Shown here: in pieces, positions 44,057 to 52,353 of the stretch
Numbering within the stretch: position 1 is the stretch's first letter
How the letters are laid out: every line of letters starts with the position of its first letter
The notes under the pieces: model-generated
The model's input: only the letters and a program-made list of their open reading frames with translations
Databases searched by the model: none
What the model was told of the DNA's origin: nothing
Assembly: GCA_020859945.1 (NCBI GenBank)
Contig: JAJBVG010000049.1
Location: 1-62,223 of the forward strand
DNA: 62,223 bases
Source of the DNA: Clostridiales bacterium
GTDB lineage: Bacteria > Bacillota > Clostridia > Oscillospirales > Oscillospiraceae
Direction of reading: 5' to 3'
Translations under genes and position numbers: made by a program

Positions 44057-44099
44057 AAAGGGGCTATACCAAAATAAAAGTTTTGATATGGCCCCTTTT
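44057..44099 (-). terminator. Terminator after the cytidylate-kinase-like gene
   Basis: AAAGGGGC...ACCAAAA and TTTTGATATGGCCCCTTT pair with one mismatch. It separates the GC-rich kinase gene from the AT-rich island. Confidence 0.7.
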
Positions 44100-44137
44100 G
44101 CTATTTGTTTAAGTTGCTTTTTGTGCGGTTTTCGCCG

Positions 44138-44728
44138 TTACAGCTTGTCCCGCTGGGCGATCATCTGGGCCAGCAGTTCCACGGTGCCATCGACGCCAAA
44201 GACGGAGCTGTCCAGGATGAACTGGTACTGGTCCATGTCGTTCCACCGCTGGTCGGTGCGGTAATAGTAGTAGCTGGCGCGCTTCTTGTCGGTGGAGGAG
44301 ATGAGCTTCTGGGCGGCCTTGGCGTCCAGCCCATAGCGCTCCATGATGCGGTCGATGCGCTTTTCCAGGGGGGCGGTGATGAACACGCTGAGCAGCGCCG
44401 GGTCGTCCCGGAACAGGTAGTTGGCCCGGCGGCCAATGATGACGCAGGAGCCCTTTTCCACCTGCTGGCGGAGGTAACGGACTTCGTACTTGGCCATCTT
44501 CTCCTCGAAGGGTTCGGTGCGGGTGTTCATCACCAGGGAATAGAGCAGGCTGTTGGAGGCGCTCTCGTCGCTCTCGGACAGGATGGCCTCACAGACCCCC
44601 GTGTTCCGGGCCACGGCCTGCAAGATGTCCTTGTCGTAGAAATTGACCCCCAGCTTTTCGGCCAGCTTCTCGCCGATCTCGTGGCCGCCGCTGCCGAACT
44701 GTCTGCCAATGGTAATAATATGCTTCAT
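44138..44728 (-). CDS. Cytidylate kinase-like family protein
   Basis: The 196-residue P-loop protein begins MKHIITIGRQFGSGGHEIGEKLAEKL, the hallmark of the cytidylate kinase-like family (AAA_26/cytidylate_kin2), with Arg-rich lid segments RRANYLFRDDP and KKRASYYYYRTDQRW. True CMP kinase (cmk) is a different protein, so the substrate is uncertain. ATG 44728 has GAGG upstream; an in-frame ATG further up lies in the leader. Confidence 0.88.
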   Translation of the reverse strand: MKHIITIGRQFGSGGHEIGEKLAEKLGVNFYDKDILQAVARNTGVCEAILSESDESASNSLLYSLVMNTRTEPFEEKMAKYEVRYLRQQVEKGSCVIIGRRANYLFRDDPALLSVFITAPLEKRIDRIMERYGLDAKAAQKLISSTDKKRASYYYYRTDQRWNDMDQYQFILDSSVFGVDGTVELLAQMIAQRDKL

Positions 44729-44798
44729 AGTAGGAACCTCCAATCGTAAACTGCCGCAGGGCGCGGCCACAGAGTCGGGTGCCGATTGTCTTACTCCT

Positions 44799-44826
44799 AT
44801 TATAGCATATCTGTCTGAATTTGCAA
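44799..44826 (-). promoter_or_regulatory. Promoter of the kinase-like gene
   Basis: TTGCAA, 16 bases and a perfect TATAAT on the minus strand, 71 bp before the ATG. Confidence 0.8.
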
Positions 44827-44890
44827 CCATCTTTTGCAAAACATTTGTGGAATATGATAGGTTTTTCCTGCACGTTCTTTAGGTGGAAAA

Positions 44891-45289
44891 CTAGGTGGGA
44901 AAACCGCTTTTCAAATCCCAGCGGAGGGCCTGTCGGTCAGCGTACAGCACCCGGCCCCCCTGCTCCCGCCGGTAGAACAGGGCCACCTCCAGCGCCTCCC
45001 CCTCCGGCGGTTCGGCGGCATAGGTCAGCGACACCTCCCAGGGGGCAAAGGGGTGGGAGACGGCCCTCGCCTCCCGGCGCAGCGCCCCGGCCCGGCGGAG
45101 CAGCACAGTCCGGCACCAACGCCGAAACTGTTCCTCTCCGTGGCGGTAAAAATGGTTCATCCGGTCCTGCGCCCGGCTCTCCAGCCGGGAAAACTCCGGC
45201 AGCACACAGCGGCACAGCGCCACCGGCTCCTCGCCCTCCAACAGGACCTCCTCCCAGACCCGGTCCTCTATCCGCAGCAGCGTTTGCAA
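44891..45289 (-). CDS. Conserved hypothetical protein (DUF3298-like pattern)
   Basis: The 132-residue protein has no signal peptide. VLPEFSRLESRAQDRMNHFYRH and WEVSLTYAAEPPEG resemble the DUF4163/DUF3298 pattern seen in RsiV and PdaC, but the match is loose. The only plausible start is TTG 45289 with GGGAG 9 bp upstream. Arg-rich and GC-rich, like the neighbourhood. No functional context is available. Confidence 0.6.
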   Translation of the reverse strand: MQTLLRIEDRVWEEVLLEGEEPVALCRCVLPEFSRLESRAQDRMNHFYRHGEEQFRRWCRTVLLRRAGALRREARAVSHPFAPWEVSLTYAAEPPEGEALEVALFYRREQGGRVLYADRQALRWDLKSGFPT

Positions 45290-45379
45290 CGGCGTCAGCT
45301 CCCTTCAAAAGGCGTTTCTCCAGTCTATGCGGAGACGAGGGTAATTGTGAGAGAACCAATTTGCAGCCGCCAAAAGAAC

Positions 45380-45424
45380 AAATCCCGAAAAGCGCCAAAA
45401 CGTCAACGCTTTTCGGGATTTTGG
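45380..45424. terminator. Terminator after the MFS gene
   Basis: AAATCCCGAAAAGCG and CGCTTTTCGGGATTT form a 15-bp stem with T-rich sequence beyond it on both strands. Confidence 0.88.
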
Positions 45425-45446
45425 TCAAAAACGAGACTTCTAACTG

Positions 45447-46634
45447 TTAAGCGGTCGGCTTAGATTTTCCGCCGCTTCTCCCCCACGCAAGATAGTAAAT
45501 CGGCAGCGCAGCGATGGTCACAACAGCGGCTGCATAGTACATGACAGTATACCCTGCCGCGCCTGCCACAGCGCCGAGTATGGTCGGCCCTAACCCCATG
45601 CCGCCGTCGCAAAAGACCCAGAAGGTGGAAACCGCATACGAGCGGCGCTCCTGACTGGCCTGGCGGCACGCGATGGAGTTGCAGCAGGAATTTAACGTGC
45701 CATATCCCAGACCGCACCCAACCGCGCAGAGGACGATCGTCAGCATACAGGGCTTCCATGCAATGAGAAACAGGCCGATGGCCTGGGCGACTATGCCGGG
45801 GTAGAGGATGACGTTATCGCCATATTGGTCCTGTATTTTTCCTGCCATCGGGCGGGTGCAAATCAACACCACAGCATACAGGAGAAAGAAATAGGAAAAT
45901 TCCGTGGTCAGATTCGTTTCAACGGAATACAGACGATAAAAGGACATGACCGCCACATACCCAAACGCAAACAGGAACATGCAGAACGAGATGGGGACGG
46001 CCTTGACTTCAAAGATCCTGTTCAGCCCGGCGGCACTCGCTTTCGTTGGGTTTTCTTCCTGCGAACCCGGATCGATCTCTTTAAAATCCATGGCCAAAAT
46101 AGACAGGAGCATAAAGGCAGAAAGGGCCATGGTCATCATAAAGCATCCCATCGGTCCAAACGTATCATAGATATAAGCGCCGACGTATGGACCGCTGGCG
46201 ATTGCCAGCGTTGGCGCCAGCATAAAGTAGCCGGAAGCCTCCCCGTAGCGGCTTTTGGGCAAAATCGACATTCCAATCGTCAAAATGATGTTGGCAGCGC
46301 CGCCGTATCCCAAGCCGTGGATAAAACGGACCAGCAGCAGCACCGCTACATTATCCACGACAAAGTAGCACGCACAGGCGGCCAGATGAAGCAGCATAAA
46401 AGCGACTGCAAATCGTCTCCAGCCCCACCTTTGTGCTCCGCTGCCGGCGTATAACCTGGAAAAAATCCCGCCAATCGTGTAGATGCCAGTCACCATTCCG
46501 GCTATCATGGTAGAGGCTCCGAAGGTCGTGGTATATTCCGACATGGTCGACATCAGCATATACATGATGTTCGACACACAAAACAGCGCCAAAAAGATAA
46601 AACAGAAATTTTTGGTTATAATTTTTTCTTTCAT
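45447..46634 (-). CDS. MFS transporter
   Basis: The 395-residue protein has twelve predicted membrane segments and the MFS loop pattern (GGIFSRLYAGSGAQRWGWRR between helices 2 and 3; RPMAGKIQDQYGDN in the middle). Such proteins export drugs or move small metabolites. Its GC content is visibly lower than its neighbours, suggesting acquisition by transfer. No regulator is adjacent. The substrate is unknown. Confidence 0.9.
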   Translation of the reverse strand: MKEKIITKNFCFIFLALFCVSNIMYMLMSTMSEYTTTFGASTMIAGMVTGIYTIGGIFSRLYAGSGAQRWGWRRFAVAFMLLHLAACACYFVVDNVAVLLLVRFIHGLGYGGAANIILTIGMSILPKSRYGEASGYFMLAPTLAIASGPYVGAYIYDTFGPMGCFMMTMALSAFMLLSILAMDFKEIDPGSQEENPTKASAAGLNRIFEVKAVPISFCMFLFAFGYVAVMSFYRLYSVETNLTTEFSYFFLLYAVVLICTRPMAGKIQDQYGDNVILYPGIVAQAIGLFLIAWKPCMLTIVLCAVGCGLGYGTLNSCCNSIACRQASQERRSYAVSTFWVFCDGGMGLGPTILGAVAGAAGYTVMYYAAAVVTIAALPIYYLAWGRSGGKSKPTA

Positions 46635-46831
46635 AAACGCATTATCCTCGTCTTGTTAAACCTATCGTCCACACAAAGTATAACAAATTATTTTCGGAAA
46701 GGTAAGTTTAAATTTTCGTGATACGGCTTGGCTGGCAGAAGCCGCTCTCTTTATGCAGTCCGCGGTGTAGGTCAGCCGAGGGGTGGACAGCCGCTTTATC
46801 AGCCCCAACCAGGGAAAATGTGATTTTGCTG

Positions 46832-46860
46832 TTTACTTTCACGATTTACAATGTTAAAAT
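46832..46860 (+). promoter_or_regulatory. Promoter of the yerC-methyltransferase operon
   Basis: TTTACT, 17 bases and TAAAAT, about 60 bp before the ATG. The rest of the 46635-46919 gap shows no gene. Confidence 0.7.
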
Positions 46861-46919
46861 AATGTCCAGAACATCACAGCGCCGCCCCATCGGGGCGCAG
46901 GGAAAGGAACGGCATTGAC

Positions 46920-47240
46920 ATGGCAAGGGTAAACGGCAAAAAGGCCAGCATGGGCCTTTACCAGGCAATTTTGCAGTTGAAGGACGAGGACGAGTGCTAT
47001 CGGTTCTTCCAGGACCTGTGTACCGTCTCCGAGCTGCGGGCCATGGAGCAGCGCTACGACGTGGCGGTGCTGCTCCAGAAGGGCATGATCTACAATGACA
47101 TCCTCAAGGAGACCGGGGCCAGCAGCGCCACCATCAGCCGGGTCAACCGGGCGCTGCACTACGGCGTGGACGGCTATCAGCAGGTGTTCCGCCGCATCCT
47201 GCCCCAGGAGGGCGACGAGAGCGGAGAGGACGAGCCGTGA
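46920..47240 (+). CDS. YerC/YecD family TrpR-like protein
   Basis: The 106-residue helical protein resembles Trp repressor: helix-turn-helix in GMIYNDILKETGASSATISRVNRAL (about 60-85) after FFQDLCTVSELRAMEQRYDVAV. YerC-type proteins are conserved in Firmicutes and presumed DNA binding; the regulated gene is unknown. It overlaps the methyltransferase start by 4 bp (GTGA), so the two are coupled. Confidence 0.9.
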   Translation: MARVNGKKASMGLYQAILQLKDEDECYRFFQDLCTVSELRAMEQRYDVAVLLQKGMIYNDILKETGASSATISRVNRALHYGVDGYQQVFRRILPQEGDESGEDEP

Positions 47241-48013
47241 GCGGCAACGCCTATGAGGGACTGGCCCGGTACTACGATGGGCTGACCGCCGACGTGGACT
47301 ATTCCGCCTGGCTGGACTGGTATCAGAGCTGGTTCCGGGAGAGCCGGGTTCCGGTGCAGTTGGTGCTGGACCTGGCCTGTGGCACAGGCACCCTGACCTG
47401 TATGCTGGCGGAGCGGGGCTACACCATGATCGGCGCGGACCTCTCCCCGGAGATGTTGTCCGAGGCGCTGGAAAAGGCCCAGGACGTGGAGGGGGAACCT
47501 CCCATCTTCCTGAACCAGGCTATGGACGAGCTGGATTTGTTCGGCACCATCGACGCCTGCGTCTCCAGCCTGGACAGCATGAACTATATCACCGAACGAG
47601 ACACCCTGACGGAAGCCTTCCGCCGGGTCCACACCTTCCTGATGCCCGGCGGGTATTTCCTCTTTGACATCATCGCGCCTCAGTCGCTGAAAGCCTTGGA
47701 CGGCCAGCTGTTCGTGGACGAGACTGAGGACGTGTTCTGCCTCTGGCGGGCCGACTTCGACCAGGACAGCCGGGTGCTGACCTACGGGATGGACCTCTTC
47801 GAGCGGGAGGGCGGCCTCTGGCGGCGGGAGCAGGAGGAACATTGCGAGCGGGCCTGGGAGGTCTCTGAGCTGAGAGAACTGCTGCAAACGGCGGGCTTTG
47901 CCCAGGTGCAGGTGTTCGGCGGTCTGGAGCGGCGGGACCCCACCCCGGAGGACCGGCGGCTGTGCTTCGTCTGCGTCAACGGCGAAGGCGGACAAGTAAC
48001 AATGTGCAATTAG
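47237..48013 (+). CDS. Class I SAM-dependent methyltransferase
   Basis: The 258-residue protein has the SAM-binding motif VLDLACGTGTLTCMLAERGY (about 36), motif II GADLSPEMLSEAL and post-motif SSLDSMNYI. It starts with GTG overlapping the previous stop. The C-terminal residues MCN and the stop are encoded by CAATGTG-type heptamer repeat sequence, showing that the repeat array has replaced or extended the original end. The methyl acceptor is unknown. Confidence 0.88.
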   Translation: MSGNAYEGLARYYDGLTADVDYSAWLDWYQSWFRESRVPVQLVLDLACGTGTLTCMLAERGYTMIGADLSPEMLSEALEKAQDVEGEPPIFLNQAMDELDLFGTIDACVSSLDSMNYITERDTLTEAFRRVHTFLMPGGYFLFDIIAPQSLKALDGQLFVDETEDVFCLWRADFDQDSRVLTYGMDLFEREGGLWRREQEEHCERAWEVSELRELLQTAGFAQVQVFGGLERRDPTPEDRRLCFVCVNGEGGQVTMCN

Positions 48014-48041
48014 CAATGTGCAATGTGCAATGTGCAATGAG
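48000..48041. repeat. CAATNNG heptamer array
   Basis: CAATGTG, CAATTAG, CAATGTG (three times) and CAATGAG run from the last codons of the methyltransferase gene into the gap. Confidence 0.88.
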
Positions 48042-48100
48042 CGGGTTTCAGCCGCAGTTGTTTTGATAGAACGCCGTGCAAAAGAAAAATTGAGACGCAA

Positions 48101-48150
48101 AAACGCGCTTTTCCGGGACAGAGAACCATCTGCCCGGAGAGCGCGTTTGT
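48101..48150. terminator. Terminator after the methyltransferase gene
   Basis: AAACGCGCT and AGCGCGTTT, with inner CCGGG/CCCGG, form a hairpin followed by GTTCGG. Confidence 0.7.
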
Positions 48151-48187
48151 TCGGCGGCTATACCACCGCCGCAAGACCACCCATTTC

Positions 48188-48250
48188 TGTAGGGGCGGCC
48201 CTTGGCCGCCCTGGGTGAGAAAAGCGGTTTCTGCGGGCGGCGGCAGCGCC
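48188..48250. repeat. Degenerate TGTAGGGGCGGCC element
   Basis: The left end TGTAGGGGCGGCCC is intact; the right side is replaced by GCGGGCGGCGGCAGCGCCGCC, so it looks like a truncated copy. Confidence 0.75.
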
Positions 48251-48268
48251 GCCGGAAAGGACAGCCAT

Positions 48269-48769
48269 ATGAAGAAAAAAGCCAAAGAACAGGGCGAAAA
48301 GACCAACGTTATGCGGATTTTAGAGCAGCAGGGCATCCCCTACACCGCCATGACCTACCCCCACAAAGAGGGGGTGGCGGTGGACGGCGTCACGGTGGCC
48401 CGGTCGCTGGGCCAGGACCCGGAGACGGTATTCAAGACCCTTGTGACCCGCGGGGCCAGCGGCGCCTATTACGTGTTCGACCTGCCGGTGGCGGAGGAGC
48501 TGGACCTGAAAAAGGCCGCCCGCGCCGTGGGAGAGAAAAGCATTGCCATGCTGCCCCTGGCCCAGCTGCTGCCCCTGACCGGCTACGTCCGGGGCGGCTG
48601 CTCCCCGGTGGGCATGAAGAAGCCCTTTTTTACAACCTTCCATGAGACGGCGATTTTGTACGACGCCATCGCCGTCTCCGCCGGGAAAATCGGCGTCCAG
48701 GTGCTGGTGGAACCCAACGCACTGTGTCAGGTGGTGGGTGGACAGTTTGCGGACATTGTAAAAGAATAG
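48269..48769 (+). CDS. ybaK: Cys-tRNA(Pro)/Cys-tRNA(Cys) deacylase YbaK/EbsC
   Basis: The 166-residue editing-domain protein has the YbaK signature: TNVMRILEQQGIPYT at the start, VFKTLVTRG with the conserved Lys, LPLTGYVRGGCSPVGMKK and a C-terminal IGVQVLVEPNALCQVV. It clears Cys mistakenly attached to tRNA-Pro. ATG 48269 has AAAGGA upstream. Confidence 0.95.
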   Translation: MKKKAKEQGEKTNVMRILEQQGIPYTAMTYPHKEGVAVDGVTVARSLGQDPETVFKTLVTRGASGAYYVFDLPVAEELDLKKAARAVGEKSIAMLPLAQLLPLTGYVRGGCSPVGMKKPFFTTFHETAILYDAIAVSAGKIGVQVLVEPNALCQVVGGQFADIVKE

Positions 48770-49000
48770 CTGTTAGCCAGGCACATTTCTGCTTAATATA
48801 GCACAACTTTTCTGTGAAAAACCTTTGTCTTGTAATTGACTGCCCCGCTTGCCTCCCCTGAAAGGGGAGGAGGGCCGCCGCCTTTAGGCGGTGGCGGAGG
48901 GGTTTCAGGCTGCAAGGATTGACTGCGTTTTGTTTTTAACTGTTCGTTATTCTTCAGCAGCCCGTTACTAACAGCTAACAGCTAAGAGCTAACAGCTAAT
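48766..49000. repeat. Inverted TTAGCTN arrays flanking a GC-rich hairpin repeat
   Basis: TAGCTGTTAGCC at the ybaK stop and inverted CTAACAG/CTAAGAG heptamers at 48966-49000 bracket the mosaic CTCCCCTGAAAGGGGAG...GCCGCCGCCTTTAGGCGG at 48848-48905. Confidence 0.85.
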
Positions 49001-50140
49001 CTACGACATGGACGGAAACAGCGTACTTTTCGCCTTGACCAGCTGCTCGATAAAATAGTCCACCTCTTCCTGGGTGGTGGCCCGGTCAAAGGACACCCGG
49101 AAAGCCCCGTCCCGCTGGGGCTTGGTCAGGCCCATGGCGGCGTAGACGTGGCTGGGTTTGCCCCGGTGACAGGCGGACCCGGCGGAGACGCACACCCCGT
49201 TGTCTCCCAGCACCCGGACCAGCACCTCGGCCTTGTAGCCTGGCAGGGTCAGCGCCAGGATGTGGGGGGCCTCCCCCTGGCCGATGGTCTCCACCTCCGG
49301 GGCCTGTTCCGCGAGCCGGGCCAGGGCGTAGGCTTTCAGGTGGGCCATGTGGGTGCGATCGGCGTTGAAAGACGCTTTGCAGATGCGCGCAGCGGCGGCG
49401 AAGGCGGCGATCTGGGCGGTGGCCTCAGTGCCGGAGCGCAGGCCCCGCTCCTGCCCGCCGCCGGTGAGATAGGCGGGCAGGTTCAGCCCCGCCCGGATGT
49501 ACAGCGCCCCCACGCCCTTGGGGGCGTGAACCTTGTGGCCGCTGATGGAGAGCAGGTCCACTCCAAGCCCCTTGGGGGTGAAGGGGACCTTCAAAAATCC
49601 CTGCACCGCGTCAGTGTGGAACAGGATGTTCCGATCCCGGTTTTTCACCAGAGCGCAGGCCGCTTTCACTGGCAGCAGCGTCCCCAGCTCGTTGTTCACC
49701 AGCATCATGGATACCAGCGCGGTGTCGGGCCGCAGGGCGGCGGCCAGGTCCGCCAGGTCGATGGAGCCGCTGGCGTTGGGGGTCAGGTACGTGACCTCGT
49801 ACCCTTCCCGTTCCAGCTGCTTGCAGGTCTCCAGCACGGCGGCGTGCTCGATGGCGGTGGTGATGATGTGCTTCCCCTTGCGGCGGTTCCGGGCCACCCC
49901 TGCGCGAATGGCCCAGTTGTCGCTCTCCGTCCCGCAGGAGGTGAAGTACAGCTCGTTGGGCTGACAGCCCAACGCCTGGGCGACGGTAGCCCGGTCCTGG
50001 GTCAGCCGCCGGTTTGCGGCGGCGGCGATGGGATACCGGGAGGAGGGGTTGCCGTAGCCCTCCACCATCACGTTGCAGGCGACCTCGGCGGCCTCCTGCA
50101 AGACGGGGGTGGTGGCGGCGGAATCCAGATATGCGAACAT
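49001..50140 (-). CDS. Cysteine desulfurase (NifS/IscS-like)
   Basis: The 379-residue PLP enzyme has YLDSAATTPVLQEA at the start, TSCGTESDN, the PLP lysine in SISGHKVHAPKGVGALY (about 200) and the catalytic cysteine loop VCVSAGSACHRGKPSHV (about 320). It takes sulfur from cysteine for iron-sulfur clusters or tRNA thiolation. No iscU or mnmA partner is adjacent, so the specific sulfur route is open. Confidence 0.93.
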   Translation of the reverse strand: MFAYLDSAATTPVLQEAAEVACNVMVEGYGNPSSRYPIAAAANRRLTQDRATVAQALGCQPNELYFTSCGTESDNWAIRAGVARNRRKGKHIITTAIEHAAVLETCKQLEREGYEVTYLTPNASGSIDLADLAAALRPDTALVSMMLVNNELGTLLPVKAACALVKNRDRNILFHTDAVQGFLKVPFTPKGLGVDLLSISGHKVHAPKGVGALYIRAGLNLPAYLTGGGQERGLRSGTEATAQIAAFAAAARICKASFNADRTHMAHLKAYALARLAEQAPEVETIGQGEAPHILALTLPGYKAEVLVRVLGDNGVCVSAGSACHRGKPSHVYAAMGLTKPQRDGAFRVSFDRATTQEEVDYFIEQLVKAKSTLFPSMS

Positions 50141-50163
50141 AAAAACACCTGCTTTATGGTTTC

Positions 50164-50199
50164 AATTAGCAATTAGCAATGTGCAATGTGCAATTACGG
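50164..50199. repeat. CAATNNG heptamer array
   Basis: CAATTAG (twice) and CAATGTG (twice) lie just upstream of the cysteine desulfurase start, one of the few arrays at a 5' end. Confidence 0.85.
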
Positions 50200-50394
50200 G
50201 GAGTACGGCCATCGCACATTCACCCGGACATGACCCCGGCGGGGCATGATATGGTGGGTTCCATTTCATTGTAGTGAGCTGGGGGCAAAAAGTCAACGGT
50301 TTTCCCGCTCCAACCGAGGATTGACGGCAGCGCCCTTTGGTGGTATCCTGTGTTTCGACGATTCGACCGTTCTCTCCGGGAAAGGAGCTTTTTC

Positions 50395-51237
50395 ATGAAG
50401 AAACACACCACTCTTTTGGCCCTGCTGCTGGCGCTGCTGCTGGCCCTGACCGGCTGCGGCGGGAGTAATGCGGAGGACGCAGGCTCCGCCGACGGTTCTG
50501 CCGACGCCTCCGCTGTCTCCAGCGCGGACCCCGGCCCGGAGACCGCCGACGCCTCCATTTCCAGCCAGCCGGTGGAGGAGGAACCAGCCCTGACCGCCGC
50601 CGATGTGTACGCCATGGATGCGGGCGCAGTTTTGACGGCGGAACAGCTGGACGAGGTGGACACAAGCGAGCTGTTCTTCTATGAGGAAATCTCCGACCAG
50701 GTCTTTGCCCGGATGGAGGGTGTGTCCTTCGGCTCGGACTGCACCACTGCCAGAGAGGATCTGCGGTATGTCCGGGTGCTGCACACCGGCTTCGACGGGG
50801 AGACCCACATCGGCGAACTGGTGGTCAACCAGGCCATCGCGGAGGACATTGTAGAGATTTTCCAGAGCCTCTATGAGGCATCCTATCCCATCGAGAAAAT
50901 GCTGCTCATTGACGAGTACGGCGGAGACGACGAGCTGTCCATGGAGGACAACAACACCTCCTGTTTCAACTTCCGGGCCGTCTCCGGCACCGACCACCTC
51001 TCCCAACACGCCTACGGCCTGGCCATCGACGTGAACCCCCTTTACAATCCCTACATCACCTCCTCCGGCTACGAACCCTATAACGCCGGGGACTACATTG
51101 ACCGCACCCTGGACTTCGATTACAAAATCGACGAGAGCGACCTGTGCTATCAGCTGTTCACCCAGCACGGGTTCACCTGGGGCGGCAGTTGGAGTTCCGT
51201 CAAGGACTACCAGCATTTCCAGAGGGCGGCGGAGTGA
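50395..51237 (+). CDS. M15-family D,D-carboxypeptidase-like lipoprotein
   Basis: The 280-residue protein has a lipoprotein signal peptide (MKKHTTLLALLLALLLALTGC; lipobox LTGC), a Ser/Ala/Asp-rich linker, and a C-terminal peptidase domain with SQHAYGLAIDVNPLYNPYI and a late His in VKDYQHFQRA, the zinc ligands of the VanY/L-alanoyl-D-glutamate peptidase family. It would trim peptidoglycan peptides outside the cell. AAAGGAGC precedes ATG 50395; the upstream in-frame ATG is rejected since it would bury the signal peptide. Confidence 0.9.
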   Translation: MKKHTTLLALLLALLLALTGCGGSNAEDAGSADGSADASAVSSADPGPETADASISSQPVEEEPALTAADVYAMDAGAVLTAEQLDEVDTSELFFYEEISDQVFARMEGVSFGSDCTTAREDLRYVRVLHTGFDGETHIGELVVNQAIAEDIVEIFQSLYEASYPIEKMLLIDEYGGDDELSMEDNNTSCFNFRAVSGTDHLSQHAYGLAIDVNPLYNPYITSSGYEPYNAGDYIDRTLDFDYKIDESDLCYQLFTQHGFTWGGSWSSVKDYQHFQRAAE

Positions 51238-51332
51238 CCCGCCAGGTCTGTTTTTTGAAACGCACCGTATAAAATTGCTCTATTATTACATATTGTTGAC
51301 ACATCAAACCGAAACAGAAGGGAAAAACGCAT

Positions 51333-52184
51333 ATGGCAACCATTTTGAAGGGCGCGCCCGTGGCGGCGGCGCTGAACGAACGCACCCAGGCGCTGTGCGA
51401 GGAACTGAACGCGAAGGGCATCGTCCCAACGCTGGCCGTGGTCCGGGTGGGCGCGCGGGAGGACGACCTCTCCTATGAGCGGGGAGTCACCAAGCGCTGT
51501 CAGGCCCTGGGCGTAGGCGTGAAGCAGTTTGTGCTGGACGCACAGGCCACCCAGGGGGAGCTGCTGGAGGTCATCGACCAAATCAACCGGGACAAAGCCA
51601 TCCACGGCTGTCTGTTGTTTCGGCCCCTGCCGCCCCAGATGGACGATCGGCAGGTGCGCGCCGCCCTTGCCCCGGAGAAGGACGTGGACGGCGTCACCGA
51701 CCTGTCCCTGGCGGGGGTGTTCACCAATGCGCCCGTGGGCTTTCCCCCCTGCACCGCCCAGGCTTGCGCGGAGATTTTGGATTTCTACGGGGTCAACCTC
51801 TCCGGCAAACGGGTGACGGTGGTGGGCCGCAGTTTGGTTGTCGGCAAGCCGGTGGCTATGCTGCTGGACAGGCGCAACGCCACCGTGACCATGTGCAACT
51901 CCCGCACCCGCGACCTGCCCGCAATTTGCCGGGAGGCTGACGTGGTGGTGGTCGCCATGGGCAAGATGGGCGCGATTGGCGGGGATTGCCTGCGGCCCGG
52001 CCAGGTGGTGGTAGACGTGGGCATCCACGTGGACGAAACCGGCAAGCTCCGGGGGGATGTGTGCTTCGACCAGGCGGAGCCTGTGGTGGAGGCCATCACG
52101 CCGGTGCCTGGCGGGGTGGGGGCAGTGACCACCTCGGTGCTGGTGGGCCATGTGGCGCAGGCCGCCGCTTCAATGTGCAATTAG
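51333..52184 (+). CDS. folD: Bifunctional methylenetetrahydrofolate dehydrogenase/cyclohydrolase
   Basis: The 283-residue protein interconverts one-carbon folates. The catalytic Tyr and Lys are in SYERGVTKRC (about 49-56), the NADP site is VVGRSLVVGKPVAM (about 160), and KDVDGVT and the final ITPVPGGVGAVTTSVL are family motifs. The usual QLPLP is FRPLPPQM here, so this is a divergent FolD. Its last residues MCN and stop derive from a CAATGTG heptamer array. The gene stands alone. Confidence 0.93.
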   Translation: MATILKGAPVAAALNERTQALCEELNAKGIVPTLAVVRVGAREDDLSYERGVTKRCQALGVGVKQFVLDAQATQGELLEVIDQINRDKAIHGCLLFRPLPPQMDDRQVRAALAPEKDVDGVTDLSLAGVFTNAPVGFPPCTAQACAEILDFYGVNLSGKRVTVVGRSLVVGKPVAMLLDRRNATVTMCNSRTRDLPAICREADVVVVAMGKMGAIGGDCLRPGQVVVDVGIHVDETGKLRGDVCFDQAEPVVEAITPVPGGVGAVTTSVLVGHVAQAAASMCN

Positions 52185-52205
52185 CAATGTGCAATGTGCA
52201 ATGAA
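52170..52205. repeat. CAATNNG array overlapping the folD 3' end
   Basis: CAATGTG, CAATTAG, CAATGTG, CAATGTG and CAATGAA start inside the folD coding sequence and supply its stop codon (TAG of CAATTAG). Confidence 0.88.
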
Positions 52206-52260
52206 ACTCCGCTGCGCTCCCTGCCGGAAAGGGGAGCGCAGCGTCCCCTTTTCCCGGCCT

Positions 52261-52324
52261 GTAACCATTTGTAACTATTTTTAACCATTTTGTTGTTGTA
52301 TTATTCGGGATGGTATGGTACAAT
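52261..52324 (+). promoter_or_regulatory. Promoter with three 10-bp direct repeats
   Basis: GTAACCATTT, GTAACTATTT and TTAACCATTT at 52261, 52271 and 52281 abut the -35 box TTGTAT; the -10 TACAAT is 17 bases further. Similar repeats precede the promoter at 57546. In-phase repeats next to -35 suit a response-regulator activator. Confidence 0.75.
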
Positions 52325-52353
52325 CAATTCAAACGAGAAGGAGGGGATACCCC

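Noticed and set aside
45825-46454. A 209-codon plus-strand frame across the MFS gene
   Set aside because: Antisense to a clear twelve-helix transporter and without a ribosome binding site.
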